64,000 bases of DNA from Ulvibacter algarum (GCA_947488905.1 CANLBJ010000001.1:62001-126000), one strand, 5' to 3'. Counted from the stretch's first letter, positions 31,876 to 40,876 are shown. Notes: generated by a model not told the origin, from the letters alone. Numbers and translations are program-made.

Positions 31876-32814
31876 ATGAAAATCCTCCACTTAGACCAAA
31901 ATCACCCATTATTACTAGAGCAACTTAAAGCAGCTGGTTTTGACAATGCAGAAGACTACACCTCTCCCAGAGAAGCCATTGAGCAAGTAATAGAGCATTA
32001 TCAAGGTATTGTAATACGCAGCCGGTTTGATATTGATGCTGCTTTTATAGACAAGGCGGTCAACCTTAAATTTATAGCACGTGTAGGTGCCGGTCTTGAA
32101 AGTATTGATCAAGAATATGCAGCAAAAAAAGGTATTACATTAATCTCATCGCCAGAAGGAAACAGAAATGCCGTGGGCGAGCATACACTAGGAATGTTAC
32201 TTTCTCTTTTTAATAAACTTAACAAAGCAGACAGAGAAGTTAAAGCAGGAAACTGGCTTCGTGAAGACAATCGCGGGCTAGAAGTTGACGGTAAAACCAT
32301 AGGTATTATAGGCTACGGTAATATGGGAAAAGCCTTCGCAAAAAAACTAAGAGGCTTTGACTGCAAGATAATCTGCTATGACATTAAAGAAGGTGTGGGA
32401 GATGAAAAAGCACAACAAGTGACGCTAGAAAATTTCCGAAGTGAAGTAGATGTTGTGAGTTTGCACACCCCGTGGACGCCGTTGACAAATAAAATGGTAG
32501 ACAATGACTTTATTAACGGTTTTATAAAGCCATTTTGGTTATTAAATACCGCAAGAGGCAGAAGTGTTGTTACTAAAGATTTAGTGCATGGTTTAAAATC
32601 TGGGAAGATTTTAGGTGCAGGGCTTGACGTATTAGAGTTTGAAAAATTAAGTTTTGAGTCACTTTTTACTTCGGAAATGCCACAAGAATTAAAACAACTA
32701 CTTGCAATGGACAATGTACTATTAACACCTCACGTAGCAGGATGGACGGTAGAAAGTAAAACAAAATTAGCGCAAGTGATTGTGGATAAGATTGTGGCAA
32801 AATTTGGCAATTAA
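31876..32814 (+). CDS. D-2-hydroxyacid dehydrogenase (phosphoglycerate dehydrogenase-like)
   Basis: A 312-residue NAD-dependent dehydrogenase without the C-terminal ACT domain of long SerA proteins. The Rossmann motif is GIIGYGNMGKAFAKKL (about 136-151). The catalytic Arg lies in NTARGRSVV, the Glu in LEFEKL, and the His in LTPHVAGWT. It may oxidise 3-phosphoglycerate for serine or act on a related hydroxyacid. It is expressed next to the VOC protein gene. Its leader includes the right arm of the inverted repeat at 31723-31871. Confidence 0.9.
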   Translation: MKILHLDQNHPLLLEQLKAAGFDNAEDYTSPREAIEQVIEHYQGIVIRSRFDIDAAFIDKAVNLKFIARVGAGLESIDQEYAAKKGITLISSPEGNRNAVGEHTLGMLLSLFNKLNKADREVKAGNWLREDNRGLEVDGKTIGIIGYGNMGKAFAKKLRGFDCKIICYDIKEGVGDEKAQQVTLENFRSEVDVVSLHTPWTPLTNKMVDNDFINGFIKPFWLLNTARGRSVVTKDLVHGLKSGKILGAGLDVLEFEKLSFESLFTSEMPQELKQLLAMDNVLLTPHVAGWTVESKTKLAQVIVDKIVAKFGN

Positions 32815-32881
32815 AGTTCAAGTTACTTCGCGAATTTGCGGTGCGTTTTAAATACAAAAGCTTATAAATTAACTAACTGAT

Positions 32882-32901
32882 ATTCCCGCCTACGCAGGAA
32901 T
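32882..32901. repeat. REP-like hairpin ahead of the VOC gene
   Basis: ATTCCCGCCTACGCAGGAAT folds with stem ATTCC/GGAAT plus GC/GC around loop CTAC. It shares its core CCCGCCTACGC and the ATGA that follows with a second copy at 46539-46552. It lies 15 bases before the ATG of the next gene. Confidence 0.7.
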
Positions 32902-32916
32902 GAAAATAAATTATTC

Positions 32917-33300
32917 ATGAAAAGAGTAACAGGAATAGGTGGTTTGTTTTTTAAAACAACAGACCCAACGGCAACAAAAGACTGGTATAAAAAACACCTT
33001 GGCTTTAATACAGATGACTGGGGATGCACCTTCTGGTGGAAAGATGAAAATGGCAATAAATGCTCAACACAATGGAGCCCTATGGCAAATGACACAGAAT
33101 ATTATAAGCCGTCAGAAAAACCATTTATGTTTAATTACCGTGTAGAAAACCTAGTTGGGTTATTAAAACTTCTCAAGGAGGAAGGCGTAACCATAGTAGG
33201 TGATATCCAGGAGTTTGAATATGGCAAATTTGGGTATATTATGGATAACGACGGGAACAAGATTGAACTATGGGAACCTATAGACTCAGCATTTGAATAA
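32917..33300 (+). CDS. VOC superfamily (glyoxalase-like) protein
   Basis: A 127-residue protein with the paired beta-alpha-beta-beta-beta modules of the vicinal oxygen chelate fold: GIGGLFFKTTDPTATKDWYKKHLGF at the start and the EFEYGKFGYIMDNDGNKIELWEP ending with the usual metal-ligand Glu. It may be a lyase, dioxygenase or resistance protein; the substrate is unknown. The REP-like hairpin lies in its leader. Confidence 0.88.
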   Translation: MKRVTGIGGLFFKTTDPTATKDWYKKHLGFNTDDWGCTFWWKDENGNKCSTQWSPMANDTEYYKPSEKPFMFNYRVENLVGLLKLLKEEGVTIVGDIQEFEYGKFGYIMDNDGNKIELWEPIDSAFE

Positions 33301-33331
33301 CTTTTTAATAGTTTGATTTACAGATAATTTG

Positions 33332-33339
33332 TACTTTTG
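33332..33339 (+). promoter_or_regulatory. -7 promoter element for the TM2 gene
   Basis: TACTTTTG is a perfect TAnnTTTG match, 25 bases before the ATG. A TTTG at 33312-33315 could serve as the -33 element (16-base spacer). Confidence 0.6.
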
Positions 33340-33364
33340 AGACTTAACTACTAAAACAACCAAA

Positions 33365-33808
33365 ATGTCAGAAAATAATTTAGGTGACGATTTAAAAAAC
33401 AAAGCAAACCATGCCAAAGAAGCAGCAGGAGATTTTGCAAATGACGCAAAAGAATCTGCTAGTGAGTTTGCAGATGATGTAAAAGAAAAAGCTAGTGAGT
33501 TTGCTGATGATGCAAAAGAAGCAGCAAATGACTTTAAAGAAAGCTGGAATGAAGCAACAAATGGAGGAGAAAACAAAAAAATACTAGCAGGTATTCTTGC
33601 TATTGTACTTGGTGCATTTGGAGTCCACAAATTTATTTTAGGTTATAATAAAGAAGGAATTATCTTATTAGCTGCCACGGTAATTACTTGTGGATTTGCC
33701 GGTATGATAACATCTATAGTTGGACTAGTTGAAGGAATCATTTACCTAACTAAAACTGACGAAGAATTTTACCAAACTTACCAAGTAGGAAAGAAAGGCT
33801 GGTTCTAA
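33365..33808 (+). CDS. TM2 domain protein with LEA-like N-terminal repeats
   Basis: A 147-residue protein. Residues 1-65 are a charged amphipathic helix with repeats of about 11 residues (AKEAAGDFAND, AKESASEFADD, VKEKASEFADD, AKEAANDFKES), similar to LEA or YtxH-like stress proteins. Residues about 72-130 form a TM2 domain: two membrane helices joined by a turn, with FGVHKFILGYNKEGI. The function is unknown; the repeats suggest membrane or protein protection under stress. It has its own promoter and a strong terminator. Confidence 0.87.
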   Translation: MSENNLGDDLKNKANHAKEAAGDFANDAKESASEFADDVKEKASEFADDAKEAANDFKESWNEATNGGENKKILAGILAIVLGAFGVHKFILGYNKEGIILLAATVITCGFAGMITSIVGLVEGIIYLTKTDEEFYQTYQVGKKGWF

Positions 33809-33816
33809 AAACATAT

Positions 33817-33851
33817 AAGCTTTCAGAAATAAATCTCTGAAAGCTTTTTTT
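33817..33851 (+). terminator. Terminator after the TM2 gene
   Basis: Perfect 11-bp stem AAGCTTTCAGA/TCTGAAAGCTT with an eight-base loop, followed by a T run. Confidence 0.9.
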
Positions 33852-33944
33852 ACAACCCAATACATCGTAATATTGCAATGAACAATTATTAATATTCTAA
33901 CACGCATATAAAATTTGCGTACAGAAAACTTAATTACAGAAAAC

Positions 33945-34268
33945 ATGGGCGTTTCTAAAAGACATTTACACACTATGAGTGTGAACCAACTAGCAGATCT
34001 TGCAAAGGTATTATCGCACCCTGCTCGTATCTCTATATTAAACTACATAGGTGACTGTGATGGTTGTTTATGTAAAGATATTTCGGCAACTATTAAATTG
34101 TCTCAACCTACCACCTCACAACATTTACAGGTAATTAAAAAAGCAGGATTGCTTAAAAGTAAGTTTGAAGGCAAAAGCCAGTACTACCGTATAAACGTAG
34201 AAAAACTAGGAAAATTAAAATCACTGTTTCAAGAGTTTTTTGAGACAACAGAAGCAAAATGTTGTTAA
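33945..34268 (+). CDS. ArsR family transcriptional regulator
   Basis: A 107-residue winged-helix repressor. It has LAKVLSHPARISILNYI followed by the recognition region LSQPTTSQHLQVIKKAGLLKSK and the wing SQYYRIN. The Cys pair in GDCDGCLCKDI, at the start of the DNA-binding region, together with the C-terminal KCC, suggests thiol sensing of a metal, metalloid or redox signal. The open frame reaches back to a TTG at 33915, but TAAAATTTG at 33909-33917 looks like a promoter, so the ATG at 33945 is used. It heads a cluster with DUF6428, DUF1304 and a flavodoxin-like gene. Confidence 0.9.
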   Translation: MGVSKRHLHTMSVNQLADLAKVLSHPARISILNYIGDCDGCLCKDISATIKLSQPTTSQHLQVIKKAGLLKSKFEGKSQYYRINVEKLGKLKSLFQEFFETTEAKCC

Positions 34269-34304
34269 GCTTAATTCTAGAATAAATATTAAAAAAGAAC
34301 AGAT

Positions 34305-34793
34305 ATGAAAACAAACGAATTTCTTTCAATATTAAAAGAGAATAGCAGTAAAGCATTATTATTTGGTTACAATAACACACAATTAGTAGCGCAAAATTAC
34401 CACATTACAGAGGTAAAACACACCACTATTAAAGCTGTAGATTGTGGCGGACAAATGGATCAATGGAATGAAACAATCATTCAGTTATTAGAACCAGCGA
34501 CCTATAATGGAGAGGCAGCTATGTCTTGTATGAAAGCATCTGGCATACTTAACAAAGTAGGTAAATTAGCATCTTATGACTTAGATGCCGTTGTCAAGTT
34601 TGAATACGGGAATGCTAATTTTCATACAGCTCATTTACCTGTAGAACAAGTTTTAGTAGGTGATGATAAAATAATTATACAACTAACAACAGAGGTAACA
34701 CAGTGCAAAGCTGCAGATGCATGCGGTTTAACACTAGAAGAACTAGCACCTAGCACAGGAGACACCTGTACACCTGGTGGCGGTTGCTGTTAA
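34305..34793 (+). CDS. DUF6428 family protein
   Basis: A 162-residue soluble protein I match to DUF6428, a family often found beside ArsR regulators. The core carries a VDCGGQMDQWNETIIQL motif and SCMKASGIL. The C-terminal end is Cys-rich: TQCKAADACG, DTCTPGGGCC. This tail resembles a metal- or metalloid-binding site. It lies 36 bases after the ArsR gene. The role is unknown, but the Cys content and neighbour suggest a link to the same thiol-reactive signal. Confidence 0.82.
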   Translation: MKTNEFLSILKENSSKALLFGYNNTQLVAQNYHITEVKHTTIKAVDCGGQMDQWNETIIQLLEPATYNGEAAMSCMKASGILNKVGKLASYDLDAVVKFEYGNANFHTAHLPVEQVLVGDDKIIIQLTTEVTQCKAADACGLTLEELAPSTGDTCTPGGGCC

Positions 34794-34872
34794 AAATAAA
34801 GCAACACCAGTTCTTATAGTTTTAAGAAAAAAAAAGTATTATCGTCCTTTTATAGTAACTAATATATAAAAC

Positions 34873-35232
34873 ATGAATATAGCTATTAATATCCTTATAG
34901 GCTTTGTTGCCGCATTACACCTCTACTTTCTGTATTTTGAAATGTTTGCCTGGAACACATTAGGTAGAAAAGTTTTTAAAAATTTCCCTAAAGACCTATT
35001 TGAACCAACAAAATCAATGGCAGCAAACCAAGGTCTTTATAATGGTTTTCTTGCTGCAGGACTTATCTGGACTTTCTTTATTGAAGATCCGCTGTGGCGT
35101 TTTTATATTGCTATATTCTTTTTAAGCTGTGTTATTATTGCAGGAATTTATGGAGCCCTTACAGTAAGTAAGAAGATATTTTTTGTACAGGCTATGCCGG
35201 CGCTTATCGCGCTTATTTTACTACATCTTTAA
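34873..35232 (+). CDS. DUF1304 family membrane protein
   Basis: A 119-residue protein with four membrane helices (about 5-23, 50-68, 73-91, 98-117) and the DUF1304 pattern: ALHLYFLYFEMFAWNT and NQGLYNGFLAAGLIW. The function is unknown. It lies 79 bases after DUF6428 and 111 before the flavodoxin-like gene, all in the same direction. Confidence 0.87.
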   Translation: MNIAINILIGFVAALHLYFLYFEMFAWNTLGRKVFKNFPKDLFEPTKSMAANQGLYNGFLAAGLIWTFFIEDPLWRFYIAIFFLSCVIIAGIYGALTVSKKIFFVQAMPALIALILLHL

Positions 35233-35343
35233 CAATTGACGCATAAAAACCTAACAAACAGTTAATTACTTAAAAATTAAGATTTGTTTAGCTATTAGTA
35301 CAAACTACAGTTCTTATATTTAGTGTCTAATAAATATTAAATT

Positions 35344-36060
35344 ATGACACCAAAGAAACCAGACTTCAGCAAACTAAAGGCTTTATACATAAACTGTACG
35401 CTAAAAAAGACTCCCCAAATGAGTCATACCAAGGCGCTCATGGATGTATCAATAGATATAATGCGAGCAGAAGGAGTCACGGTTGAATATCTTCGCTTTG
35501 TAAACCATGATGTTGCCTATGGCGTCTATCACGATATGACAGAGCACGGAGTAGAAACAGATGAGTGGCCAGCCATATTTAAGAAAATTGAAGATGCAGA
35601 TATCTTAGTAATCGGAACTCCTATTTGGCTTGGCGAAAAATCTTCTGTCGCGACTAAACTGATAGAAAGGCTTTACGGAGAGAGTGGTAATCGCAATGAA
35701 AAAGGGCAATATTATTTCTACGGAAAAGCTGGTGGTTGTATTATTACAGGTAACGAAGATGGTATAAAGCACGTAGCAATGGGTACATTATATGCCTTAC
35801 AACATATAGGCTACAGTATCCCGCCACAAGCAGATTGTGGTTGGATAGGTGAAGCTGGTCCAGGAGCTAGTTACAATGATGAAGAGAGCGGTGCTAAAAA
35901 CAACGATTTTACTAACAGAAATACCACATTTATGACGTACAATCTTTTACATCTTGCAAAGATGCTTAAAGATCAAGGAGGTTATCCTGCTTACGGAAAT
36001 TCTAGAGGTGATTGGGATGACGGTACACGTTGGAATTTTGAAAATCCAGAGTATCGTTAA
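35344..36060 (+). CDS. Flavodoxin-fold NAD(P)H-dependent oxidoreductase
   Basis: A 238-residue flavodoxin-like protein of the FMN reductase type. The FMN-binding phosphate loop lies in LYINCTLKKTPQMSHT, and the GTPIWLGEKSSVATKLIERL block is typical of NADPH:FMN reductases. It probably reduces FMN, quinones or a metal/metalloid compound. It closes the cluster headed by the ArsR regulator; TATATTTA-like sequence before it may be a weak promoter of its own. Substrate cannot be told. Confidence 0.87.
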   Translation: MTPKKPDFSKLKALYINCTLKKTPQMSHTKALMDVSIDIMRAEGVTVEYLRFVNHDVAYGVYHDMTEHGVETDEWPAIFKKIEDADILVIGTPIWLGEKSSVATKLIERLYGESGNRNEKGQYYFYGKAGGCIITGNEDGIKHVAMGTLYALQHIGYSIPPQADCGWIGEAGPGASYNDEESGAKNNDFTNRNTTFMTYNLLHLAKMLKDQGGYPAYGNSRGDWDDGTRWNFENPEYR

Positions 36061-36070
36061 TTAATGATGA

Positions 36071-37888
36071 CTATTCTTCTTCATCTGAAGATTGAACTGC
36101 TGCTTTTTTCTCTAACTCTGCCTGAAACTCTTCCATAACAGGTTTTACAGTGCTTTCTGGTAAGTCTGCTATGCGTATATACATTAAACCATCTATTGCG
36201 TTATTAAATAGAGGATCAACGTTAAACGCTACTACTTTTGCATTTTGCTTAATATACTTTTTAATAAGTACCGGCAAACGCAAGGCGCCTGGCTCAACTT
36301 CATCAATAATCTTATCAAATTTATTTAAATCGGCCTCACTAGCATCAAAAATAAAATCTTTATCAGCGTCTTTTAGTTTCACCTTATACTCCTTTTTAGG
36401 ATTGATGTACTGAGCAACCCATGGATCATAATAGTTAGATTTCATAAACTCAATCATTAAGCCTTTAGAAAACTCACTAAATTTATTACTAATACTTACC
36501 CCACCTATTAAAAAACGATGTTCTGGGTAACGCAATGTAGTATGCACAATACCCTTCCAGAGTAAAAATAAAGGCATTGGTTTTTGCTGATATTCTTTAA
36601 TAATAAATGCACGTCCCATTTCTATAGACTTGCTCATCATATCATATAATTCAGGTTCAAACCTAAAGAGGTCTTGTAAATAAAAACCATTAATGCCATG
36701 CTCAGCAAAAATCTTTGAGCCAAGACCCATTCTATAAGCTCCTGCTAATACTTTTGCTTCTTTATCCCACAAAAACATGTGATGGTAGTGGTTATCAAAT
36801 TTATCTAGATCTATTGCATTATTAGTTCCTTCACCTACGTCTCTAAAAGTAATCTCGCGCAACCTTCCTATTTCTAATAAAATATTAGGAATTACCTCTG
36901 CAGATGCTAGATAGACCTCATAATTTTTACTCTCTAATAATCTTTTATCTGTGGCTAATAAATTTGCTACTTCTGCCTGTATTTTTTCTTTAGATACTGG
37001 ACCAGCAATCTTTTTTACTTGCTTAGGAAGCTTAATAGCTTTAGGTATTTGCTCTATTAGTTTTTTCTTCTCAAAAGGGTTTGCAAGCATATAGGTTTTC
37101 TTTCTCAAAAACTCTGTGTATGCTGGCAATGTGAGATGTTCGTTTTGGTCTGCAATAGAGATTGCGTTTCCTATTCTTATTTTTATAACGCGATCTTTTT
37201 GAGACAATAGTTCTGACGGTAATTTTGCCGTACGAAACGTATCACTCATTTTTGAGAGTCTATAAAAGAGACCGCTATTTTTTGCATGAAAGTAAATAGG
37301 TACCACCGGCACATTTGCCTTGTTTATTAGCTTCATTGCAGCTTCTTCCCAAGGTTTATCTACTATGTTTTTATCATCTTTTTGGGTAGAAACTTCTCCT
37401 GCCGGAAAAATACCTAAAGGATGACCATCTCTCAAATGACTAATGGCTGCTTTAAAACCAGAAAAACTAGACTTAATATCTTTGTTGTTTTCAAAAGGGT
37501 TCACTGGCATTACGTATGGCTTTAAGGGCGCTACACGATGCAGTAAAAAGTTTGCCATGATTTTATAATCTGGTCTTCTCTCAAGCAAAACTTTTAATAA
37601 TAAAATACCATCAATACCTCCTAGCGGGTGATTAGAAATAGTAATAAAAGGTCCCGTTTTTGGTATCCTTTTTAAATCCTGCTCTGGGATTTCAAAATCA
37701 ATCTCATACTCATCTAATAATGCATTAATAAAGTCAAGATCGCTCAAATGTTTGTTGCGATCATATACTTTATTTACAGAAGAGATTCTTAACATCTTCA
37801 TTAAAGACCACCCTATAAAAGTACCCACAAACCCTAGTTTGTCTACTTTTATTGCTTTGGCTACTTCTCTAGAAGTGACTAATCCCAT
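36071..37888 (-). CDS. Two-domain acyltransferase, OlsF-like
   Basis: A 605-residue protein: an N-terminal PlsC-type O-acyltransferase (about 60-260, with the NHPLGG form of the HxxxxD box and FPAGEVS), joined to a C-terminal GNAT/OlsB (hemolysin-like) N-acyltransferase (about 320-530, with REITFRDVGEGTN and GAYRMGLG). This arrangement matches OlsF, which acylates ornithine to make ornithine lipids and is known from Flavobacterium johnsoniae. Ornithine, glycine or serine-glycine lipids are possible products. The C-terminal box is NHPLGG rather than NHxxxxD, the usual form in this branch. It follows lysC by 52 bases. Confidence 0.85.
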   Translation of the reverse strand: MGLVTSREVAKAIKVDKLGFVGTFIGWSLMKMLRISSVNKVYDRNKHLSDLDFINALLDEYEIDFEIPEQDLKRIPKTGPFITISNHPLGGIDGILLLKVLLERRPDYKIMANFLLHRVAPLKPYVMPVNPFENNKDIKSSFSGFKAAISHLRDGHPLGIFPAGEVSTQKDDKNIVDKPWEEAAMKLINKANVPVVPIYFHAKNSGLFYRLSKMSDTFRTAKLPSELLSQKDRVIKIRIGNAISIADQNEHLTLPAYTEFLRKKTYMLANPFEKKKLIEQIPKAIKLPKQVKKIAGPVSKEKIQAEVANLLATDKRLLESKNYEVYLASAEVIPNILLEIGRLREITFRDVGEGTNNAIDLDKFDNHYHHMFLWDKEAKVLAGAYRMGLGSKIFAEHGINGFYLQDLFRFEPELYDMMSKSIEMGRAFIIKEYQQKPMPLFLLWKGIVHTTLRYPEHRFLIGGVSISNKFSEFSKGLMIEFMKSNYYDPWVAQYINPKKEYKVKLKDADKDFIFDASEADLNKFDKIIDEVEPGALRLPVLIKKYIKQNAKVVAFNVDPLFNNAIDGLMYIRIADLPESTVKPVMEEFQAELEKKAAVQSSDEEE

Positions 37889-37940
37889 TAATTTATTATA
37901 TAAGTTGGTTGCTTACAAAGATACTGAAAAAACAGCCGGT

Positions 37941-39197
37941 TTATTCCATTACTACAAGCTGAACAGTGTCTCTATTCTCTTGTTTTAATAATACCGTCTT
38001 GTCTGCCTCAAGCCTCTTAACCTCTACAGGTGTTGCGTGTCTAATAGTAAATAACGTTACCCCTTCATTCCAACTCACTTTAAAAGCACCTCTTAATTTT
38101 GCTAATAACGCGTCTAGACTGTCATACTTATTGTCTACACAAACAGTAAAACTTATAGCAGAGTTTTGTATTAACTCTACCTTCATTTTAAACTCGTGAA
38201 GCCACTTAAAAACATCCCCTATATGATCTTCCATCATAAAATTGAAATCTAGAGATGAAAGTGATATTAATACTTGATTAGATTTTAATATAAAACATGA
38301 AGTTTTTGGGTCTAGAGTAGCTCCTTTGCCCACACACGTACCAGCGCCTGCTGGGTTTAAAAATGATTTTACGTATAACGGAATTTCCTTTCTCTGTAAA
38401 GGCTGTAATGTTTTAGGGTGTATCACAGAGGCACCATAAAAAGCAAGCTCTATAGCTTCTTTATAAGAAATATGGTTTAGCAATGTAGTTTTCTTAAAAT
38501 AGCGCGGATCTGCATTAAGCACACCCGGCACATCTTTCCAGATTGTTACAGAATCTGCATTTAAGCAATATGCAAAAATAGCGGCCGTATAATCACTCCC
38601 TTCTCGCCCTAGTGTGGTTGTTAAATTATGTTTGTATTCTGATGCAATAAAACCTTGTGTAATAGTGATTCCTTTTTTGTTAATCACTTCGGAAATGCGC
38701 TGTTGTGTAGCTTCCCATTTTACATTTGCATCCCTATATTTTGTATCTGTAATAATACAATCGCGAGCGTCAAGAAAGGTGTTTTTAATCCCAGTTTCTT
38801 CTAAATATGCAGAAACAATAGTTGTAGATATTAACTCACCATATGAGACTACTTGATCATACACAAAGGGATGTTGTTTAGATTTATTCTTATCTAAAAA
38901 CTGGCTAAGCTCTGCAATTAATTGGTTTACTTTTAAGAATACAGGATGTTTATCTGTTGAGAATAGTCCTTCTAAAATTTTATGGTGATAATGTACAATT
39001 TCATTTATCGAAGTTGTTACCTCTTGGATATTTCCGAAGTAATTAGTAACTACTAGCTCAAATGCATTTGTCATTTTACCCATAGCAGAAATTACTACTA
39101 TTAAATCTTTTTCTCCAGCAACCTCTAATACTTTTGCTAAATTTTTTACTCCTTCTGCATCTTTTACAGATGCGCCACCAAATTTAAATACTTTCAT
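37941..39197 (-). CDS. lysC: Aspartate kinase
   Basis: First step of the aspartate pathway (Lys, Thr, Met). It has 418 residues from MKVFKFGGASVKD, the substrate-binding KFGGASV start. Other signatures are VSYGELISTTIVS, TLGREGSDYTAA and VPGVLNADPR, followed by a C-terminal regulatory region of about 130 residues with ACT-like folds. An upstream in-frame ATG at 39218 adds seven residues and is less likely. It is monofunctional, with no homoserine dehydrogenase domain. It lies 40 bases after the acetyltransferase gene. Confidence 0.94.
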   Translation of the reverse strand: MKVFKFGGASVKDAEGVKNLAKVLEVAGEKDLIVVISAMGKMTNAFELVVTNYFGNIQEVTTSINEIVHYHHKILEGLFSTDKHPVFLKVNQLIAELSQFLDKNKSKQHPFVYDQVVSYGELISTTIVSAYLEETGIKNTFLDARDCIITDTKYRDANVKWEATQQRISEVINKKGITITQGFIASEYKHNLTTTLGREGSDYTAAIFAYCLNADSVTIWKDVPGVLNADPRYFKKTTLLNHISYKEAIELAFYGASVIHPKTLQPLQRKEIPLYVKSFLNPAGAGTCVGKGATLDPKTSCFILKSNQVLISLSSLDFNFMMEDHIGDVFKWLHEFKMKVELIQNSAISFTVCVDNKYDSLDALLAKLRGAFKVSWNEGVTLFTIRHATPVEVKRLEADKTVLLKQENRDTVQLVVME

Positions 39198-39237
39198 ATA
39201 TACCATCTGCTCTTGCAAGATGTCTTTTTAATTAAAC

Positions 39238-39714
39238 TTACTCTTTTAAAAACGCATTTAATCGCTCATTATTCATAGCCGCGATATACCAATCTTTATG
39301 GAGTTCTGCCCCTGTTTTTATGTAAAAATCTATTGCCGGAGTATTCCAGTTTAGCACAATCCATTTTACCTGAGCAACTCCTTGTTCTTTACCATACTGC
39401 ATTACTCGCTTATATAAAGCCATACCTACTCCTGTACCTCGCTGCGATTCTGTAACTATTAAATCTTCAAGATGCAACGTGCGGCCTCGCCAAGTAGAAA
39501 AAACAAAATAAGTAAGCGCTATGCCAACAATAGTGTCATCTACAACTGCCACAAAGCAATTAAATAATGGATGCTCGCCGAGTCCTTCTTCTATTAAAGT
39601 TTCCGAAGAGATCTTTACCGCATCTGGTTCTTTTTCATAAACAGCTAGTTCTTTTATGAGTTTAAGCACCGCTGGCATGTCTTCTTTTGCCGCTTTTTTA
39701 ATAAGAATACTCAT
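39238..39714 (-). CDS. GNAT acetyltransferase, SSAT-like
   Basis: A 158-residue GNAT enzyme. The acetyl-CoA site appears as ESQRGTGVGMALYKRVM (about residues 88-104), preceded by the LEDLIVT strand; the C-terminal part has NTPAIDFYIKTGAE. The overall pattern (ELAVYEKEPDAVKI near the start, ending in NERLNAFLKE) resembles diamine/thialysine acetyltransferases (SSAT family). Substrate is not proven. It is the first gene of a minus-strand run with lysC and the acyltransferase, divergent from fbp. Confidence 0.9.
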   Translation of the reverse strand: MSILIKKAAKEDMPAVLKLIKELAVYEKEPDAVKISSETLIEEGLGEHPLFNCFVAVVDDTIVGIALTYFVFSTWRGRTLHLEDLIVTESQRGTGVGMALYKRVMQYGKEQGVAQVKWIVLNWNTPAIDFYIKTGAELHKDWYIAAMNNERLNAFLKE

Positions 39715-39733
39715 TGATTAGTGTTTTGACAGA

Positions 39734-39771
39734 CAAATATCGGTTCAATTTGTTAAAAATCCCGATATTTG
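39734..39771. promoter_or_regulatory. Symmetric divergent promoter region, GNAT gene and fbp
   Basis: CAAATATCGG (39734-39743) and CCGATATTTG (39762-39771) are exact reverse complements, 18 bases apart. Each reads CCGATATTTG towards its own gene and holds a GATATTTG element one base off TAnnTTTG. The GNAT gene starts 20 bases beyond on one side, fbp 29 bases beyond on the other. Confidence 0.6.
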
Positions 39772-39799
39772 CGTTAAATTCCTTAGTAACACAAAATTC

Positions 39800-40804
39800 A
39801 TGGCAAATAGAAACCAAACTCTTGGTGAGTTTATTATAGAAAATCAGACAGAGTTTAAATACTCTTCTGGAGAACTCTCTAGGTTGATCAACTCCATTAG
39901 GCTTGCTGCAAAAGTAGTACATCATGAAGTAAGTAAAGCTGGGTTAGTTGATATTCTTGGTGCAGCTGGAGACACAAACATACAAGGTGAAGACCAGCAA
40001 AAGCTAGATGTATATGCTAATGACATTTTTATCAAGACCTTAATAAACAGAGAGATTGTTTGTGGTATTGCTAGTGAAGAAGAAGATGACTTTATTACGG
40101 TAAAAGGAAGAAATGAAAAGAATGACAACAAATATGTAGTCTTGATGGACCCCTTAGATGGATCATCTAATATAGACGTAAACGTATCTGTAGGTACTAT
40201 TTTTTCTATCTATCGTAGGGTAAGCCCAGAAGGAACACCTGCAACGATAGAAGATTTTTTACAACCAGGTCATAAACAAGTAGCAGCAGGTTACATAGTT
40301 TACGGTACTTCTACAATGATAGTGTACTCTACAGGACATGGTGTAAACGGTTTTACACTTAATCCTGCAATTGGGACGTATTACTTATCGCACCCAAATA
40401 TGCAATTACCAGAAGACGGAAATATTTATTCTGTAAATGAAGGTAATTATGTACACTTTCCGCAGGGAGTAAAAAATTATATAAAATATTGTCAACAAGA
40501 AGAAGGTAATCGCCCTTATACTTCAAGATACATAGGGTCTTTAGTTTCAGATTTTCACAGAAACTTGATTAAAGGCGGTATCTATTTATACCCTAGCACG
40601 AGTAAAGATCCTAAAGGAAAATTACGTTTGTTATATGAATGCAATCCAATAGCCTATCTTGCAGAACAAGCCGGTGGCCTTGCTAGTGATGGTTATGGCA
40701 GAATACTAGACATTAAACCTACAGAACTCCATCAGCGTGTTCCATTTTACTGCGGAAGTAAGAACATGGTTCTTAAAGCAGAAGAGTTTATGCAGAAAAA
40801 ATAA
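39800..40804 (+). CDS. fbp: Fructose-1,6-bisphosphatase, class 1
   Basis: Gluconeogenic enzyme hydrolysing fructose 1,6-bisphosphate. It has 334 residues, the normal length. Metal and substrate residues are in SEEEDDF and the [13 protein letters not shown] motif (about 113-125), with [11 protein letters not shown] near the C terminus. The ATG lies 28 bases after the -7-like element. The signalling cluster that begins at 40877 follows. Confidence 0.97.
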   Translation: MANRNQTLGEFIIENQTEFKYSSGELSRLINSIRLAAKVVHHEVSKAGLVDILGAAGDTNIQGEDQQKLDVYANDIFIKTLINREIVCGIASEEEDDFITVKGRNEKNDNKYVVLMDPLDGSSNIDVNVSVGTIFSIYRRVSPEGTPATIEDFLQPGHKQVAAGYIVYGTSTMIVYSTGHGVNGFTLNPAIGTYYLSHPNMQLPEDGNIYSVNEGNYVHFPQGVKNYIKYCQQEEGNRPYTSRYIGSLVSDFHRNLIKGGIYLYPSTSKDPKGKLRLLYECNPIAYLAEQAGGLASDGYGRILDIKPTELHQRVPFYCGSKNMVLKAEEFMQKK

Positions 40805-40876
40805 AATTTTTACTTAAAGAGTAGTAAAAACTACCAAAAAGTTTATTTTTATGAAACTAACGACTTACCAAATATC

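Noticed and set aside
33408-33540. Repetitive DNA in the TM2 gene as a CRISPR-like or tandem repeat array
   Set aside because: The repeats are the coding form of 11-residue helical repeats in frame; unit length and variation fit protein repeats.
33915-33944. TTG start ten codons upstream for the ArsR gene
   Set aside because: It overlaps a TAAAATTTG promoter-like element; the ATG at 33945 gives a normal ArsR length.
33945-36060. Classical arsenic resistance operon
   Set aside because: No ArsC, ArsB/Acr3 or ArsM is present; the ArsR family covers many other signals.
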